Assembly: GCA_947649615.1 (NCBI GenBank)
Contig: CANSSG010000002.1
Location: forward strand, 62,001-126,000
DNA length: 64,000 nucleotides
Reading direction: 5' to 3'
Origin: an uncultured Clostridia bacterium
GTDB lineage: Bacteria > Bacillota > Clostridia > Oscillospirales > Oscillospiraceae
Part shown: piece after piece, positions 45,699 through 54,305 of the stretch
How positions within the stretch are numbered: the first letter of the stretch is position 1
How the letters are laid out: each line of letters begins with the position of its first letter
Notes under the pieces: model-generated
The model's input: only the letters and a program-made list of their open reading frames with translations
What the model was told of the DNA's origin: nothing
Databases searched by the model: none
Made by a program: the position numbers and the translations under genes

Positions 45699-47813
45699 TC
45701 ACCGCGCGGTGCCGTTAATGAGCGTATCCAGCATAGAATCAATCGTGGTGAGCAGACGGCAGGCCGCCGAATAGGACTTGCTGAACTGCATCATATTGGT
45801 CGCCTCATCATTAAGGTCCACGCCGGAGATACTCTGCCTGCTGTTTTCCAGGTCGAGGGTAGAGAGGGCGTAATTCTCGGCCTTCCCCTCGGTAGCCTGG
45901 GCGTCATCGCCCAACACGCCGGAGATGGCGGTAAACACCTCCTGGAAAGACCCATGGAACACGGGCAGCGTCGCGTGGGCGTCGCCCTGGACATCCTTGG
46001 CGATAAAGTCCCGCTTCTTGGTAAACTCGGCGATCATATCCACAATGTTATCCCGCCGGGTCGTGTGGCTGACCTCGGTGCCATCCTCCTTGACCTCGCT
46101 CTTTTCCCTGGTATTGAGCAGCCGCACGGTATGGTTGCCCCAGGCGTCAGAGATAGAGATATTCGCGGCGGTAATCCCGGTCGGATCATTATTATCGCCC
46201 CGGTTACTGAGCAGTACGCCGCCGTCGTAGAAGCCATACCCCGGCTGCTTAGCGGCATGGGCGCGCACCGCGTCGATCATCGCCGCTTCCTCCTCGGTGG
46301 GCTGCTGCTTGAACACCATCACCTTCTCGCCCTTGCTGTTTTCCACTTCCTCGGTGATAACGTCCCAATCAATCGTCAAGGCATTCCCGTCCGCGTCCAG
46401 GATAGGCCCGCCGTCCTTCGTCACAGGCGCCTTCGTCATATCGTACACCACATCCAAGGAAATCTGGTTCATCTCATTAAAGACCTTGGCGAACTCCTTG
46501 GCGAGGTTATCCAGCGCCCTTTCATAGTATGGGATGCCTCGTTTAATATTGGCGTTCGCATCCCGGGCGATATCATCCTTCGAGGAATACTCCCCTTCCC
46601 GGGTCAGCATTTCGCGGATTGCCTGCAAGCTGCCCAGGGCGGTGGTAGCATGCACCGTCCCATCGGGATTGGTATAATTCCCGCAGAAGGTCGTATCTCC
46701 CAGCGCGATTTCCTCGCTTTTCCCGCTGGCGGTACCCTTATCCTCCATCTTGCGGCCCCTCTGGTCAATCAGCGGCTCCACCCGCATCAGATAGCGGCTC
46801 TCAGCTTCCGTAGGGTTCTTCTCATCGAAGTTAAAGTACCCGTTGCTTTTCGTCGGGTCAGCGGGGTCTTCCGCCACGGCCGCATCCCAATCGCTGGTGG
46901 TCGTACCGTCCGCCAGCATATACTTGCCGCCATTCGCGGGATTCTTCGGATCATAATTCGGATTCAAATTCGGCATCCGCCCCGGCATGGTGATCTGCCC
47001 GCCGAAGATGCCGTCCACCAGCTTGATAGGCTTGCCATCCGGCCCCTTGCTGTCGGCGATGGTAACGGTCAGCTTCTCCACCTCAGAGAACTGGTCGATG
47101 CGCTCCATGGAGTAGGTAACCTCGATATTCATATACCCGGACAGCTTATCCAGCGCCAGGTTCCGGGCGTCCTTCAGTTCCAGGGCCTTGTCGCCGTAGA
47201 TATTCTGGGTACGGATCTGGGCGTTCAAATCCCGGATTTCGGTCAGCAGCTTGTTGACGTCGGAGAGGGATTCCTTCAGCTCATTGACCTTATTGTCCTT
47301 GATGTCGGCCAGGTCGTCGGCGGCCTTGTTGAAGTAAGTGGTCAGTACGCTGGCGGCGGAGCGCACCAGCTTATCATATTCCTCGGAACCAATATTGGTG
47401 TTTTCATCCTCGAGGGCTTCCATCAGCTTGCCGAACTGGGCCTCGATCACGCCGAACCCGCCCTGGCCCTTTCCCACCTCGTCCAGGATGTTGCCAATCT
47501 GGTAGAGGGAGTTCAGCTTCTCGTCATTGGCCGCCAGCTTGGAGTTCTCATTGCGGTAGCGGATGTCCAGATAGGGGTCGCGGAGTTGGGTCGCCCCCCG
47601 GGTCAGTACGCCGTAGCCCACGTTGGTGTTAAAGATGTTCGCGTATTTTCCCTGGCCGGTAGAGTAGAGACTCACCAGATCCATCCTCTGCCGGGTGTAC
47701 CCCTTGGTATTGATGTTCGCGATATTGTTTCCGGTAACGCTCAGCGACGCCTGGGACGCATAAATCCCCAGGCGCGCCGTCGTAAACTGCCCAAAAGTAC
47801 CGATAACAGCCAT
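45699..47813 (-). CDS. flgK: Hook-filament junction protein FlgK
   Basis: 704 residues, at the long end of the family. The start reads FTTARLGIYASQASLSVTGNNIANINTKGYTRQR, and the end SISGVDLNDEATNMMQFSKSYSAACRLLTTIDSMLDTLING is the matching D0 helix. The middle D2/D3 region is long and variable. Expressed after the hook is complete, with FlgL. Confidence 0.95.
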   Translation of the reverse strand: MAVIGTFGQFTTARLGIYASQASLSVTGNNIANINTKGYTRQRMDLVSLYSTGQGKYANIFNTNVGYGVLTRGATQLRDPYLDIRYRNENSKLAANDEKLNSLYQIGNILDEVGKGQGGFGVIEAQFGKLMEALEDENTNIGSEEYDKLVRSAASVLTTYFNKAADDLADIKDNKVNELKESLSDVNKLLTEIRDLNAQIRTQNIYGDKALELKDARNLALDKLSGYMNIEVTYSMERIDQFSEVEKLTVTIADSKGPDGKPIKLVDGIFGGQITMPGRMPNLNPNYDPKNPANGGKYMLADGTTTSDWDAAVAEDPADPTKSNGYFNFDEKNPTEAESRYLMRVEPLIDQRGRKMEDKGTASGKSEEIALGDTTFCGNYTNPDGTVHATTALGSLQAIREMLTREGEYSSKDDIARDANANIKRGIPYYERALDNLAKEFAKVFNEMNQISLDVVYDMTKAPVTKDGGPILDADGNALTIDWDVITEEVENSKGEKVMVFKQQPTEEEAAMIDAVRAHAAKQPGYGFYDGGVLLSNRGDNNDPTGITAANISISDAWGNHTVRLLNTREKSEVKEDGTEVSHTTRRDNIVDMIAEFTKKRDFIAKDVQGDAHATLPVFHGSFQEVFTAISGVLGDDAQATEGKAENYALSTLDLENSRQSISGVDLNDEATNMMQFSKSYSAACRLLTTIDSMLDTLINGTAR

Positions 47814-47863
47814 AATAAACGATCTCCTTCTGCAAAATCAAATCATCGTGAAACGCCCGTGGC

Positions 47864-48328
47864 TCACGCCCGGAAATCAGCCTGCCTTGGCTGGCCCTCA
47901 GGGGGCGGCCCGCCCTGCGCGGCCTGGTCTTCCACAGCCTTCTGAATATTCTCAATCGTCCGCAGATTGCACTCGAGGGTGTTGCGCGCCACCTCGGACG
48001 CGGACTGGAACACCTCGTACCGCCTCCGCAGCCGTTCTACAACAGCCTTGGTTTCCAAATGGGACTCCCTTGGGCCGCGCTCCTCCAGCTCCCGCAGGGG
48101 GACGCCTTTCAGGCCGAGCTGTTCCAGCATTTTCCCCCGCTTCTGCTCCATGCCCCGCAGGGACAGGCTGATCACCTGCTCCTGCTTCATACACGCTTCC
48201 ACCTTGTCCAGCGCGCCCTGGCTGACGGCGGCGGTTTTTTCCCGCTCGATGACGGTCAGCCTCTCCATGGTTTCCCCAAGCTGGTCGAGCAGTTGGAGAT
48301 AATCCCGCCAAACGGCCATATCCATCAT
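47864..48328 (-). CDS. flgN: Flagellar export chaperone FlgN
   Basis: 154 residues, coiled-coil throughout (LLDQLGETMERLTVIEREKTAAVSQ, later RLRRRYEVFQSASEVARNTL). Located between flgM and flgK, with its start overlapping the flgM stop codon. FlgN keeps FlgK and FlgL soluble before export. Confidence 0.85.
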   Translation of the reverse strand: MMDMAVWRDYLQLLDQLGETMERLTVIEREKTAAVSQGALDKVEACMKQEQVISLSLRGMEQKRGKMLEQLGLKGVPLRELEERGPRESHLETKAVVERLRRRYEVFQSASEVARNTLECNLRTIENIQKAVEDQAAQGGPPPEGQPRQADFRA

Positions 48329-48630
48329 TCGCCATCCTCCATCAGCAGGAGCATCCTGGCGGCGGTCTCCCGCGGCTCAATCTGATACTCGCCCGCGCTG
48401 ACCTGGCGGCGCAGCTCTTGAATCTTGCCGGTGGTGTTATAAGTCCTCACCTGGTAGGAGAGGTTGGCCACCATTTCCCGGAAGCTTCCCCGGTCCTGAC
48501 ACGCGGACGCGCTAAACTGGTCATAGCGGCTGTCCTGGGCCTGCGTCCGGCCCGCGCCGGATGGGGCGGCGGAACGCGCGGCGTTAGTTTGAATGGGCAG
48601 AAAGCCCTCTGCACCCTTAATTTTCATCAT
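48325..48630 (-). CDS. flgM: Anti-sigma-28 factor FlgM
   Basis: 101 residues from the ATG at 48630, six bases after GGAGG. Start MMKIKGAEGFLPIQ; the C-terminal half (FREMVANLSYQVRTYNTTGKIQELRRQVSAGEYQI) is the sigma-28-binding part, with KIQELRRQVSAGEY close to the family core (KIxxLKxxIxxGxY). It should bind FliA until exported through the finished hook. First gene of the flgM-csrA operon. Confidence 0.9.
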   Translation of the reverse strand: MMKIKGAEGFLPIQTNAARSAAPSGAGRTQAQDSRYDQFSASACQDRGSFREMVANLSYQVRTYNTTGKIQELRRQVSAGEYQIEPRETAARMLLLMEDGE

Positions 48631-48713
48631 GAACGACCTCCCAAATTCGTGCCGGCCAGACCGGGCCGGCCTTACGGGCCACATCATCCGGCATAGACGT
48701 CTTTGTACTATTT

Positions 48714-48740
48714 TTATCGGACTAAAAACAGAAAACATAA
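48714..48740 (-). promoter_or_regulatory. Possible sigma-28 promoter of flgM
   Basis: On the minus strand TCCGATAA (7 of 8 to GCCGATAA) with TTAT 15 bases upstream, a poor match to TAAA. The -10 core CCGATAA is good; the -35 leaves the call tentative. If real, flgM would be expressed under the sigma factor it inhibits. Confidence 0.45.
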
Positions 48741-48834
48741 CGTGGCGGGAGAAAATTTTTGCAAAATCCTGGTACCGGGCCGGCCCGCGTCCGGCGCGGC
48801 TGCGGAAAAAGAGGAAAAGAATTTGAAAATTCCA

Positions 48835-48863
48835 TTGCAAGCGGGCGCGGTTTCCGATATAAT
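48835..48863 (+). promoter_or_regulatory. Sigma-A promoter of the PilZ operon
   Basis: TTGCAA, exactly 17 bases, TATAAT, about 115 bp before the PilZ ATG. The bases around the -10 also read TCCGATAT, a sigma-28-like core, so the promoter might respond to both factors. Confidence 0.7.
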
Positions 48864-48979
48864 AAAGCAGAGACAAAGAAGGACCGGGCCGGACCCTGCG
48901 CGGGTGCGTCCGGCGCTTCCATAACAGCGCGGGCCGCACCGCCGTCCCGCGCGGAATAACGGGGGGATTTGATCTGCCT

Positions 48980-49621
48980 ATGTTTGAGAAATGCAAGAAA
49001 GCGGACATTATTGAAAAGACCGGCGCATTGATTTGCCAAAGCCGGGTCAGCGTCAGCCGCACCGGGGACGTCCTTTTAGTGATCCCCCGCGCCGCCACAT
49101 ATAAAGCCAACTCCAACTACCGGGTTGTATTTTACGACCCCGTGTTGGGCCGCGTCACCTGCCGGTGCCGCTTAAGCGCGTCCCTGCCCCTGCCGGGGGG
49201 CGAGCTGTGCTCCCTGCGCTGCGAAGTCCTCGAGCAGCTCGCCCAGGACCAGCGGCGCCAGGACGTCAAGATTCCCCTTGGGGTCAACGTCATGCTTCAC
49301 GCCCTCTACCAGCCCGGGGACACCGTCCGCGCGCCGGAATCCGGCGTACCGGCCACCATTGTCAACATCAGCGCGGGGGGCGTCTACCTGCGCACCTCCC
49401 TGCTGATGGCCAAGGGCCGGCGGGTATGGTTCGACTTCCAGCCTGGAGAGGAAAAGCTGACCCTCAGCGCCCAGGTGCTCCGGGCGGAAAACGCGTCCTT
49501 GAGCCAGAACCAGATTCTATACGGCTACGGCTGCAAATTCATCAACATGCTCTCCAAGCACGAAACGATGCTGCGCAGCTTCATTTTCCAGCAGCAGCGC
49601 CAGCAGCGCAATCAGGAGTGA
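48980..49621 (+). CDS. PilZ-domain protein (YcgR/YpfA-like)
   Basis: 213 residues: an N-terminal YcgR-like beta domain (about 15-88) and a C-terminal PilZ domain. The c-di-GMP-binding motif reads RRQDVK (92-97), with Lys where the second Arg of RxxxR normally is, and the second motif NISAGG (129-134) is intact. The neighbouring flagellar genes suggest a flagellar brake or output role, as in YcgR. The leader is long and the ribosome binding site GGGGGG is 12-13 bases from the ATG. First gene of a three-gene unit. Confidence 0.85.
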   Translation: MFEKCKKADIIEKTGALICQSRVSVSRTGDVLLVIPRAATYKANSNYRVVFYDPVLGRVTCRCRLSASLPLPGGELCSLRCEVLEQLAQDQRRQDVKIPLGVNVMLHALYQPGDTVRAPESGVPATIVNISAGGVYLRTSLLMAKGRRVWFDFQPGEEKLTLSAQVLRAENASLSQNQILYGYGCKFINMLSKHETMLRSFIFQQQRQQRNQE

Positions 49622-49625
49622 CCCG

Positions 49626-50393
49626 ATGCGCCATCTATACGCCGTAGAAGGCGAAGCCCAGCTTCGCGCCTATCAAGTCTCCGTCTCGCTCCTCCAGCCC
49701 CGGCTGGAGGAGTATCTCCATTTTCTCCGGACCCGTTACGAAGTAAGGGACCTTCCCCGCGCCATTGTCTGGACGAGCGCGGAGACGGCCACGAGCCTTC
49801 TCAGCGGCATCCCGGTCCCGGCCTACACCAACGATTACCGGGTCGTGCTGGCAGCGGAGCTGCCCGCCTGGCGGGATATCTACCTGCGCCAGCTGGAGGG
49901 CCTCCCGGACGCCCCGGAGGCCCGGGAGGTCCGGGCCTATTACGAAACGGCGCTGAACGAAAACCATCTTCTCGCCATCCTGGGCCACGAGCTGGCCCAC
50001 CACAGCGAGCTGTTTCTGGACGGCTTTGACAGCGGCCGGGAGGCCGGCGTCTGGTTCGAGGAGGGCATGGTGGAGTACATCGCCCGCCGCTATTTCCTGA
50101 CGCCCCGGGAGTTTGCGGAGGCATCCCATGTCAACCGCCTGCTGGTAAGCCTTCACTCTCCCCGTCTTGGGAGCCGTTCCCTGGAGGAATTTGGCGCGTC
50201 CACCTACGACGGCAGCTACGCCGCCATATTTTTCGAATACTGGCGCAGCTTCCTGGCGGTAGAATCCCTGACCGCCCGTTTCGGCGGGGTGGAAGCGGTA
50301 TTCGCCTCCTACCGCCGCTGGCACGAAGAGGGGGAGCGCCAGCCCCTAACCCAATGGTTCTCTCTGGAACCGCCCTTAAAGGAGCCAACATGA
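49626..50393 (+). CDS. Predicted zinc metallopeptidase (HELAH motif)
   Basis: 255 residues, no signal peptide. HELAHH (121-126) gives the HExxH zinc site, and WFEEGMVEYIARRY (143-156) supplies a downstream glutamate as in gluzincins. Otherwise the protein is helical, and no larger family is recognised. It lies 4 bp after the PilZ gene and overlaps the methyltransferase start, so all three are likely translated together. Substrate unknown. Confidence 0.75.
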   Translation: MRHLYAVEGEAQLRAYQVSVSLLQPRLEEYLHFLRTRYEVRDLPRAIVWTSAETATSLLSGIPVPAYTNDYRVVLAAELPAWRDIYLRQLEGLPDAPEAREVRAYYETALNENHLLAILGHELAHHSELFLDGFDSGREAGVWFEEGMVEYIARRYFLTPREFAEASHVNRLLVSLHSPRLGSRSLEEFGASTYDGSYAAIFFEYWRSFLAVESLTARFGGVEAVFASYRRWHEEGERQPLTQWFSLEPPLKEPT

Positions 50394-51136
50394 AAGAAAA
50401 CAAATACGACAACGAAGCCTTCCAGCAAAAATACGCCGCCATGCCCCGCTCGCAGAAGGGCCTGGCCGGCGCCGGCGAGTGGCCCGCCCTGCAATCGCTC
50501 CTGCCCGCCTTCGCCGGGCGGCGGGTGCTGGACCTGGGCTGCGGCTACGGCTGGCACTGCGCCTATGCCCGCAGCCAAGGCGCGTCCTATGTGCTGGGGA
50601 CGGATTTATCCGAAAAGATGCTGGAACGCGCCGCCCGGGAAAACGGGGGCGGATGTATCGAGTACCGCCGCGCCGCCATGGAGGACCTGGCCTTCCCGCC
50701 GGGGAGCTTCGACATCGTCCTCAGTTCCCTGGCCTTCCACTACGTTCGGGACTTCGCCCCCCTGGTGGAAAACATCTACCGCTGGCTGGCCCCGGGCGGG
50801 GACTTCATCTTCTCCATGGAGCACCCGGTATTCACCGCCTACGGCAGCCAGGACTGGTACTACGATGAAAACGGCGGCATCCTCCACTTCCCGGTGGACA
50901 ATTATTATATGGAAGGACCCCGGGACGCCTGTTTCCTCGGCGAGCACGTCGTCAAATACCACCGCACCCTGACCACCTGCACCGGCGCGCTTCTGCAAGC
51001 CGGCTTCCAGCTCCGCGGCCTTGTGGAGCCGCAGCCCCCGGCGGACATGCTGGACCTCCCCGGCATGCGGGACGAGCTTCGCCGCCCCATGATGCTCCTG
51101 GTTTCCGCGTCAAAGCCCCCGCAGGAGCATTTTTAA
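50390..51136 (+). CDS. Class I SAM-dependent methyltransferase
   Basis: 248 residues from the ATG at 50390, which overlaps the previous stop codon (ATGA) and follows AAAGGAG. Motif I is VLDLGCGYGWHCAY; the post-I and motif IV regions follow (FDIVLSSLAFHYVRDFA). This is the UbiE/Methyltransf_11 class acting on small molecules. The substrate is not evident; the partnership with a PilZ protein and a metallopeptidase is unusual. Confidence 0.88.
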   Translation: MKENKYDNEAFQQKYAAMPRSQKGLAGAGEWPALQSLLPAFAGRRVLDLGCGYGWHCAYARSQGASYVLGTDLSEKMLERAARENGGGCIEYRRAAMEDLAFPPGSFDIVLSSLAFHYVRDFAPLVENIYRWLAPGGDFIFSMEHPVFTAYGSQDWYYDENGGILHFPVDNYYMEGPRDACFLGEHVVKYHRTLTTCTGALLQAGFQLRGLVEPQPPADMLDLPGMRDELRRPMMLLVSASKPPQEHF

Positions 51137-51141
51137 CGCAA

Positions 51142-51171
51142 AAAAAGCGGTCTCAAATGAGACCGCTTTTT
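51142..51171 (+). terminator. Terminator of the PilZ operon
   Basis: Stem aaaaagcggtctc / gagaccgcttttt with a 4-base loop and A/T runs on both sides, just after the methyltransferase gene. It could also serve the opposite strand. Confidence 0.88.
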
Positions 51172-51183
51172 GCATGCCGCCTT

Positions 51184-51231
51184 AGAACCTGTATTCGCAG
51201 GCGATTGACGCCGTCTATGAATACAGGTTCT
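51184..51231. repeat. 48-bp palindrome with inner hairpin (REP-like)
   Basis: Arms agaacctgtattc and gaatacaggttct are perfect 13-bp complements; inside the loop GGCG-ATTGA-CGCC forms a second stem. It touches the stop codon of the diguanylate cyclase gene. There is no T-run. It may be a dispersed repeat of the genome; no second copy was seen in this window. Confidence 0.55.
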
Positions 51232-52148
51232 TACTTTTCCATCCACTGCTCTTTCCCGCCGTTGGACCAAACCACCCGGTTGCGGCCCAGCCGCTTGGCG
51301 TCATAGAGCATCGTGTCCGCCAGCTTCAGGAACGTCCCATAGTCGTCCCCGGACTTCGGCACCAGGCTCACGCCGCCCACGCTGATGGTAACCCACTCGC
51401 AAACCGGGGAGTTGTGGGGGATATGGAGGTCCTCCACCGCCTGCCGGATCGTTTTCAAGAACTCGAACGCGGACCGCCCGTCATTCCCCACGAACACGGC
51501 GACGAACTCCTCCCCGCCGTACCGCGCGAACAGGTCGGTAGACCGCTGGAAATAGGCCCCCGCCGTTTTCGCCACAGCGGAGATGACCTTATCCCCCGCC
51601 GGATGGCCGAAGGTATCGTTATAAAGCTTGAACTTATCAATATCGAACATGCACACGGAGAACGGCAGCCCGAACCGCACCGCTTCCCGCCACTTGGCGA
51701 TGCTGGCGCCCTCATAGCACCTGCGGTTCGCCACGCCGGTCAAATCATCCACCAACGCCTGCTGCTTAAACTCCGCCTGATAGTGGTAGAGGTTGATATG
51801 GGTATTGACCCGCGCCTTAATAATGACGGGGCTGAAGGGCTTGGCCACATAGTCCACGGCGCCCAGCAGCAGCCCCCGCTCCTCATACTGCTCCTCCGCC
51901 AGGCTGGTCAGCAGGATAATAGGCACATGCCTGGTCAGCTCGGTGCCTTTCAGCTCCCGCAGGACGGTAAACCCGTCCATATCCGGCATAATGACGTCCA
52001 GGAGGATGAGGGAGTAGCCCCCCTCCTTGGCGGCCTCCAGGCCCTCCCTGGCGGTATTGCGGATGGACACATCGTAGTCATCCTTTAAAATCGAGCGTAA
52101 AAACTCCGCCTGTACGGCGCTGTCGTCGATCACCAAAATTCTGTCCAT
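51231..52148 (-). CDS. REC-GGDEF diguanylate cyclase
   Basis: 305 residues from the ATG at 52148 after AAAGGA; a longer TTG-started frame upstream is less likely. The N-terminal receiver domain has DD8-9, phospho-acceptor Asp51 (LLDVIMPDMDG) and Lys103 (VAKPFSP). The C-terminal GGDEF domain carries GGEEF (211-215) and an inhibitory RxxD site (RSTD, 202-205) five residues before it, so it should be active and product-inhibited. It makes c-di-GMP from two GTP. It follows the PAS-sensor gene by 50 bp. Confidence 0.93.
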   Translation of the reverse strand: MDRILVIDDSAVQAEFLRSILKDDYDVSIRNTAREGLEAAKEGGYSLILLDVIMPDMDGFTVLRELKGTELTRHVPIILLTSLAEEQYEERGLLLGAVDYVAKPFSPVIIKARVNTHINLYHYQAEFKQQALVDDLTGVANRRCYEGASIAKWREAVRFGLPFSVCMFDIDKFKLYNDTFGHPAGDKVISAVAKTAGAYFQRSTDLFARYGGEEFVAVFVGNDGRSAFEFLKTIRQAVEDLHIPHNSPVCEWVTISVGGVSLVPKSGDDYGTFLKLADTMLYDAKRLGRNRVVWSNGGKEQWMEK

Positions 52149-52198
52149 ACTTACAAATCCTTTCCCATCGCGTCCCCGCGTCCTGCGGCGGGCGTCAT

Positions 52199-54145
52199 TC
52201 AATCTTTCACACCGTCGCCGTCGCTGATATCCCGCGCGACGTACACCACAGTTTTCGGCAGATCATCCCCCCCGGTCTGGGCCAGCACGGCGGTCGCCCG
52301 GACCTTCCGGCATCCGTCCTCCCCCAGTTCCGGGCAATCGGGCAGCTTGCGGTATTCCACCTCCACATACGGCTTCCACCACCGCAGAACCTCCCGCAGG
52401 TTTGCTATATCCATAGCGCCCAGATACCTCTCCCGGTCCTCCGGATGGACAAAATGCTGGGCATAAATCTGCAAAGCGTTCGTAAAATTAACCTCGGCCC
52501 CCAGCAGATTGGACACCTTATGCTGCTGCGTGACGGCCCGAAAGGTATCCCGTTCCAGGTCCACGTAATAAGTAGAGAAAAACAAGGTGCTGAGGCTGGA
52601 GATCATATAGGCCCGGTCTTCCAGCGCCCGCAGCCGGTCATGCTCCTGCTGCTTTTCCTTGGTGATATCCTGCCCCAGGATGTTGACCATCACCTGGTCT
52701 TTCTGGCGGCTGTAGAGCACATGGACCTCAATCCACCGCACCTCTTCCCCCAAAAGGCGGTACTGGCACACCTCGTCGTCGTAATCCTCGATAGTCTCCG
52801 CCTTCCGCCGCAGGTGTTCCAGGGACATAACCGCCCGGAACTGGGCCGCGTCGCTGGGGTGGACGAACCGGTCCAAGGCGTTCTGAATATAGCTCTCATA
52901 GTCCCCGGTCAGCACATTGCCGGACCCTGCGAACTGCGCCAGGTTCATCCTCTCGCACAACCCGCTGTCCAAATACACGGTATTCATCATCTGGTACCGG
53001 GACTTAAGGATTGCGGCTATCTGCATATCCCGCTTGGAGTGGGCCAACTCCTGCCTTGTCCGCTCGTCCACGTCCTGAAGGGCCAGCACCGTATACCCCC
53101 CGGCCCTGGGATTCTCGCTGAAATAGGCGGTGACGGAGATATAGCGGTAGGCTTCCCCGCAGTGCCACTGGCACAGCAACTCATTTTTCTGCTGGCCCGC
53201 CGCTACGGCCTGCCGCAGGCCTTCCAGCGAGAAGCGGCGCTGGAACTCGTCCTGGTAGGCCTCATGGAGCCGGTCATGGACACGCTCCTTCATCAGCACG
53301 TCCCAATCCTGCGCGGTTAAACTCTCCACCATCACCCCGTCCGCCCGGATCGTCTTTGCGGTTCCGGTGGAGAGGTCAACGGTATAAATACTGAAATTCC
53401 GCTCACCCAGGCTACGGATCAATTCCTGGCTCCGGACGGCCAGCCCCTCCCGCTCCAAGCCTTCCCGCAGCACGTCATGGACGTCCTTGCAGCACAGCAC
53501 CGCGTTCCGCCCGCCCTCTCCCTGTCCCGGGAGCAGTTCCATCAGGTTCCAGCGGTAGCCCTCCTCCATCCTGCGCCGGTAGATAAGGGTGGCCGTCCGC
53601 TTTTCCGCCTGGGCTTCGCGCATGCGCTCCAACCGGGTAAAGGCCACGAAACGCTCCACGTCTTCCGGGTGGACGGCGCCGCTTTTGGCGAACCGTTCCA
53701 GCCCCTCCGAGAGCAGCCCCTCCCCCAGCTTCCATCCCTCCGCGTCGGATTTAAGCACATTGCACCTGTCCCGTTCCAGGTCTATCCGGAGGATCTTCCG
53801 GTATGTATACCCCGGGATGTCGGCCCTCGGGTCCACGGTCACCACGAAGGCGGGTACGGAGTCCTCCCAGAGAATTCTAGCGGCGGTAACATCCACCATG
53901 CCGCCATAGGGGGCGTTATAGCTGACGGTCCGGCTCTCCCGTCCGTCCTTGGCGTAAGGCAGGGGGCAGCAGGCGCAGGAGCCGCCCCAGAACGTGTAGC
54001 AGGGCTTCCCCAGTTCTGCCTCCGGCGAGACCTCCCGGACCCGCTGGTTAAAATAGAGCAGCCCCCGGTCTTCCTCCCGGATGACATACACGCCGGTTGT
54101 CGGCATAGCGTTCAAGATAGCGGCCAAATCACTGTTTTCCAACAC
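52199..54145 (-). CDS. Multi-PAS sensor protein without output domain
   Basis: 648 residues, cytosolic, made of about four or five PAS-like segments. Segment one (about 5-115) has a Cys cluster PCYTFWGGSCACCPLPY. Later ones end with PAS-like phrases such as GGYTVLALQDVDERTRQE and MVNILGQDITKEKQQEHDRL. No kinase, GGDEF, EAL or phosphatase domain follows, so it may signal by binding a partner, most likely the diguanylate cyclase encoded next. Confidence 0.8.
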   Translation of the reverse strand: MLENSDLAAILNAMPTTGVYVIREEDRGLLYFNQRVREVSPEAELGKPCYTFWGGSCACCPLPYAKDGRESRTVSYNAPYGGMVDVTAARILWEDSVPAFVVTVDPRADIPGYTYRKILRIDLERDRCNVLKSDAEGWKLGEGLLSEGLERFAKSGAVHPEDVERFVAFTRLERMREAQAEKRTATLIYRRRMEEGYRWNLMELLPGQGEGGRNAVLCCKDVHDVLREGLEREGLAVRSQELIRSLGERNFSIYTVDLSTGTAKTIRADGVMVESLTAQDWDVLMKERVHDRLHEAYQDEFQRRFSLEGLRQAVAAGQQKNELLCQWHCGEAYRYISVTAYFSENPRAGGYTVLALQDVDERTRQELAHSKRDMQIAAILKSRYQMMNTVYLDSGLCERMNLAQFAGSGNVLTGDYESYIQNALDRFVHPSDAAQFRAVMSLEHLRRKAETIEDYDDEVCQYRLLGEEVRWIEVHVLYSRQKDQVMVNILGQDITKEKQQEHDRLRALEDRAYMISSLSTLFFSTYYVDLERDTFRAVTQQHKVSNLLGAEVNFTNALQIYAQHFVHPEDRERYLGAMDIANLREVLRWWKPYVEVEYRKLPDCPELGEDGCRKVRATAVLAQTGGDDLPKTVVYVARDISDGDGVKD

Positions 54146-54204
54146 AGCGCCCCCCTTTCCGCGCGCACCGCCCCGGCGCGCGGGGCGGGATTACATTCGC
54201 TGCC

Positions 54205-54233
54205 AGTATACCACAAACCCGCTGGAGAATCAA
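54205..54233 (-). promoter_or_regulatory. Sigma-A promoter of the PAS-DGC operon
   Basis: On the minus strand TTGATT, 17 bases, TATACT, about 60 bp upstream of the PAS gene start. Confidence 0.65.
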
Positions 54234-54268
54234 TGCAAGGTTTGCCTCCTTTTCTGAAAAATTTACAC

Positions 54269-54303
54269 AAAAAAAGCGGAGCAGCCATCCAGCCGCTCCG
54301 CCA
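54269..54303 (-). terminator. Terminator of the fucosidase-transglutaminase operon
   Basis: Stem gcggagc / gctccgc followed on the minus strand by seven T residues, right after the transglutaminase-like gene. Confidence 0.75.
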
Positions 54304-54305
54304 GT

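Larger units (their letters stand above)
48631..48979. other. Divergent intergenic region flgM / PilZ
   Basis: 349 bp without a gene. It holds a flgM leader hairpin (48651-48670, 7-bp GCCGGCC stem), a sigma-28-like -10 for flgM (48714-48721), a sigma-A promoter for the PilZ operon (48835-48863) and, further right, GC-rich inverted repeats (GCGCGGG / CCCGCGC) in the PilZ leader. No small ORF or riboswitch was recognised. Confidence 0.7.

Noticed and set aside
44127-47945. 1272-codon open frame on the plus strand opposite flgL and flgK
   Set aside because: Shadow frame of two well-recognised genes in GC-rich DNA; its protein has no known domain and no start signal.
48864-48979. c-di-GMP riboswitch in the PilZ leader
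   Set aside because: GC-rich hairpins are present, but the conserved GEMM core sequences are not recognisable.
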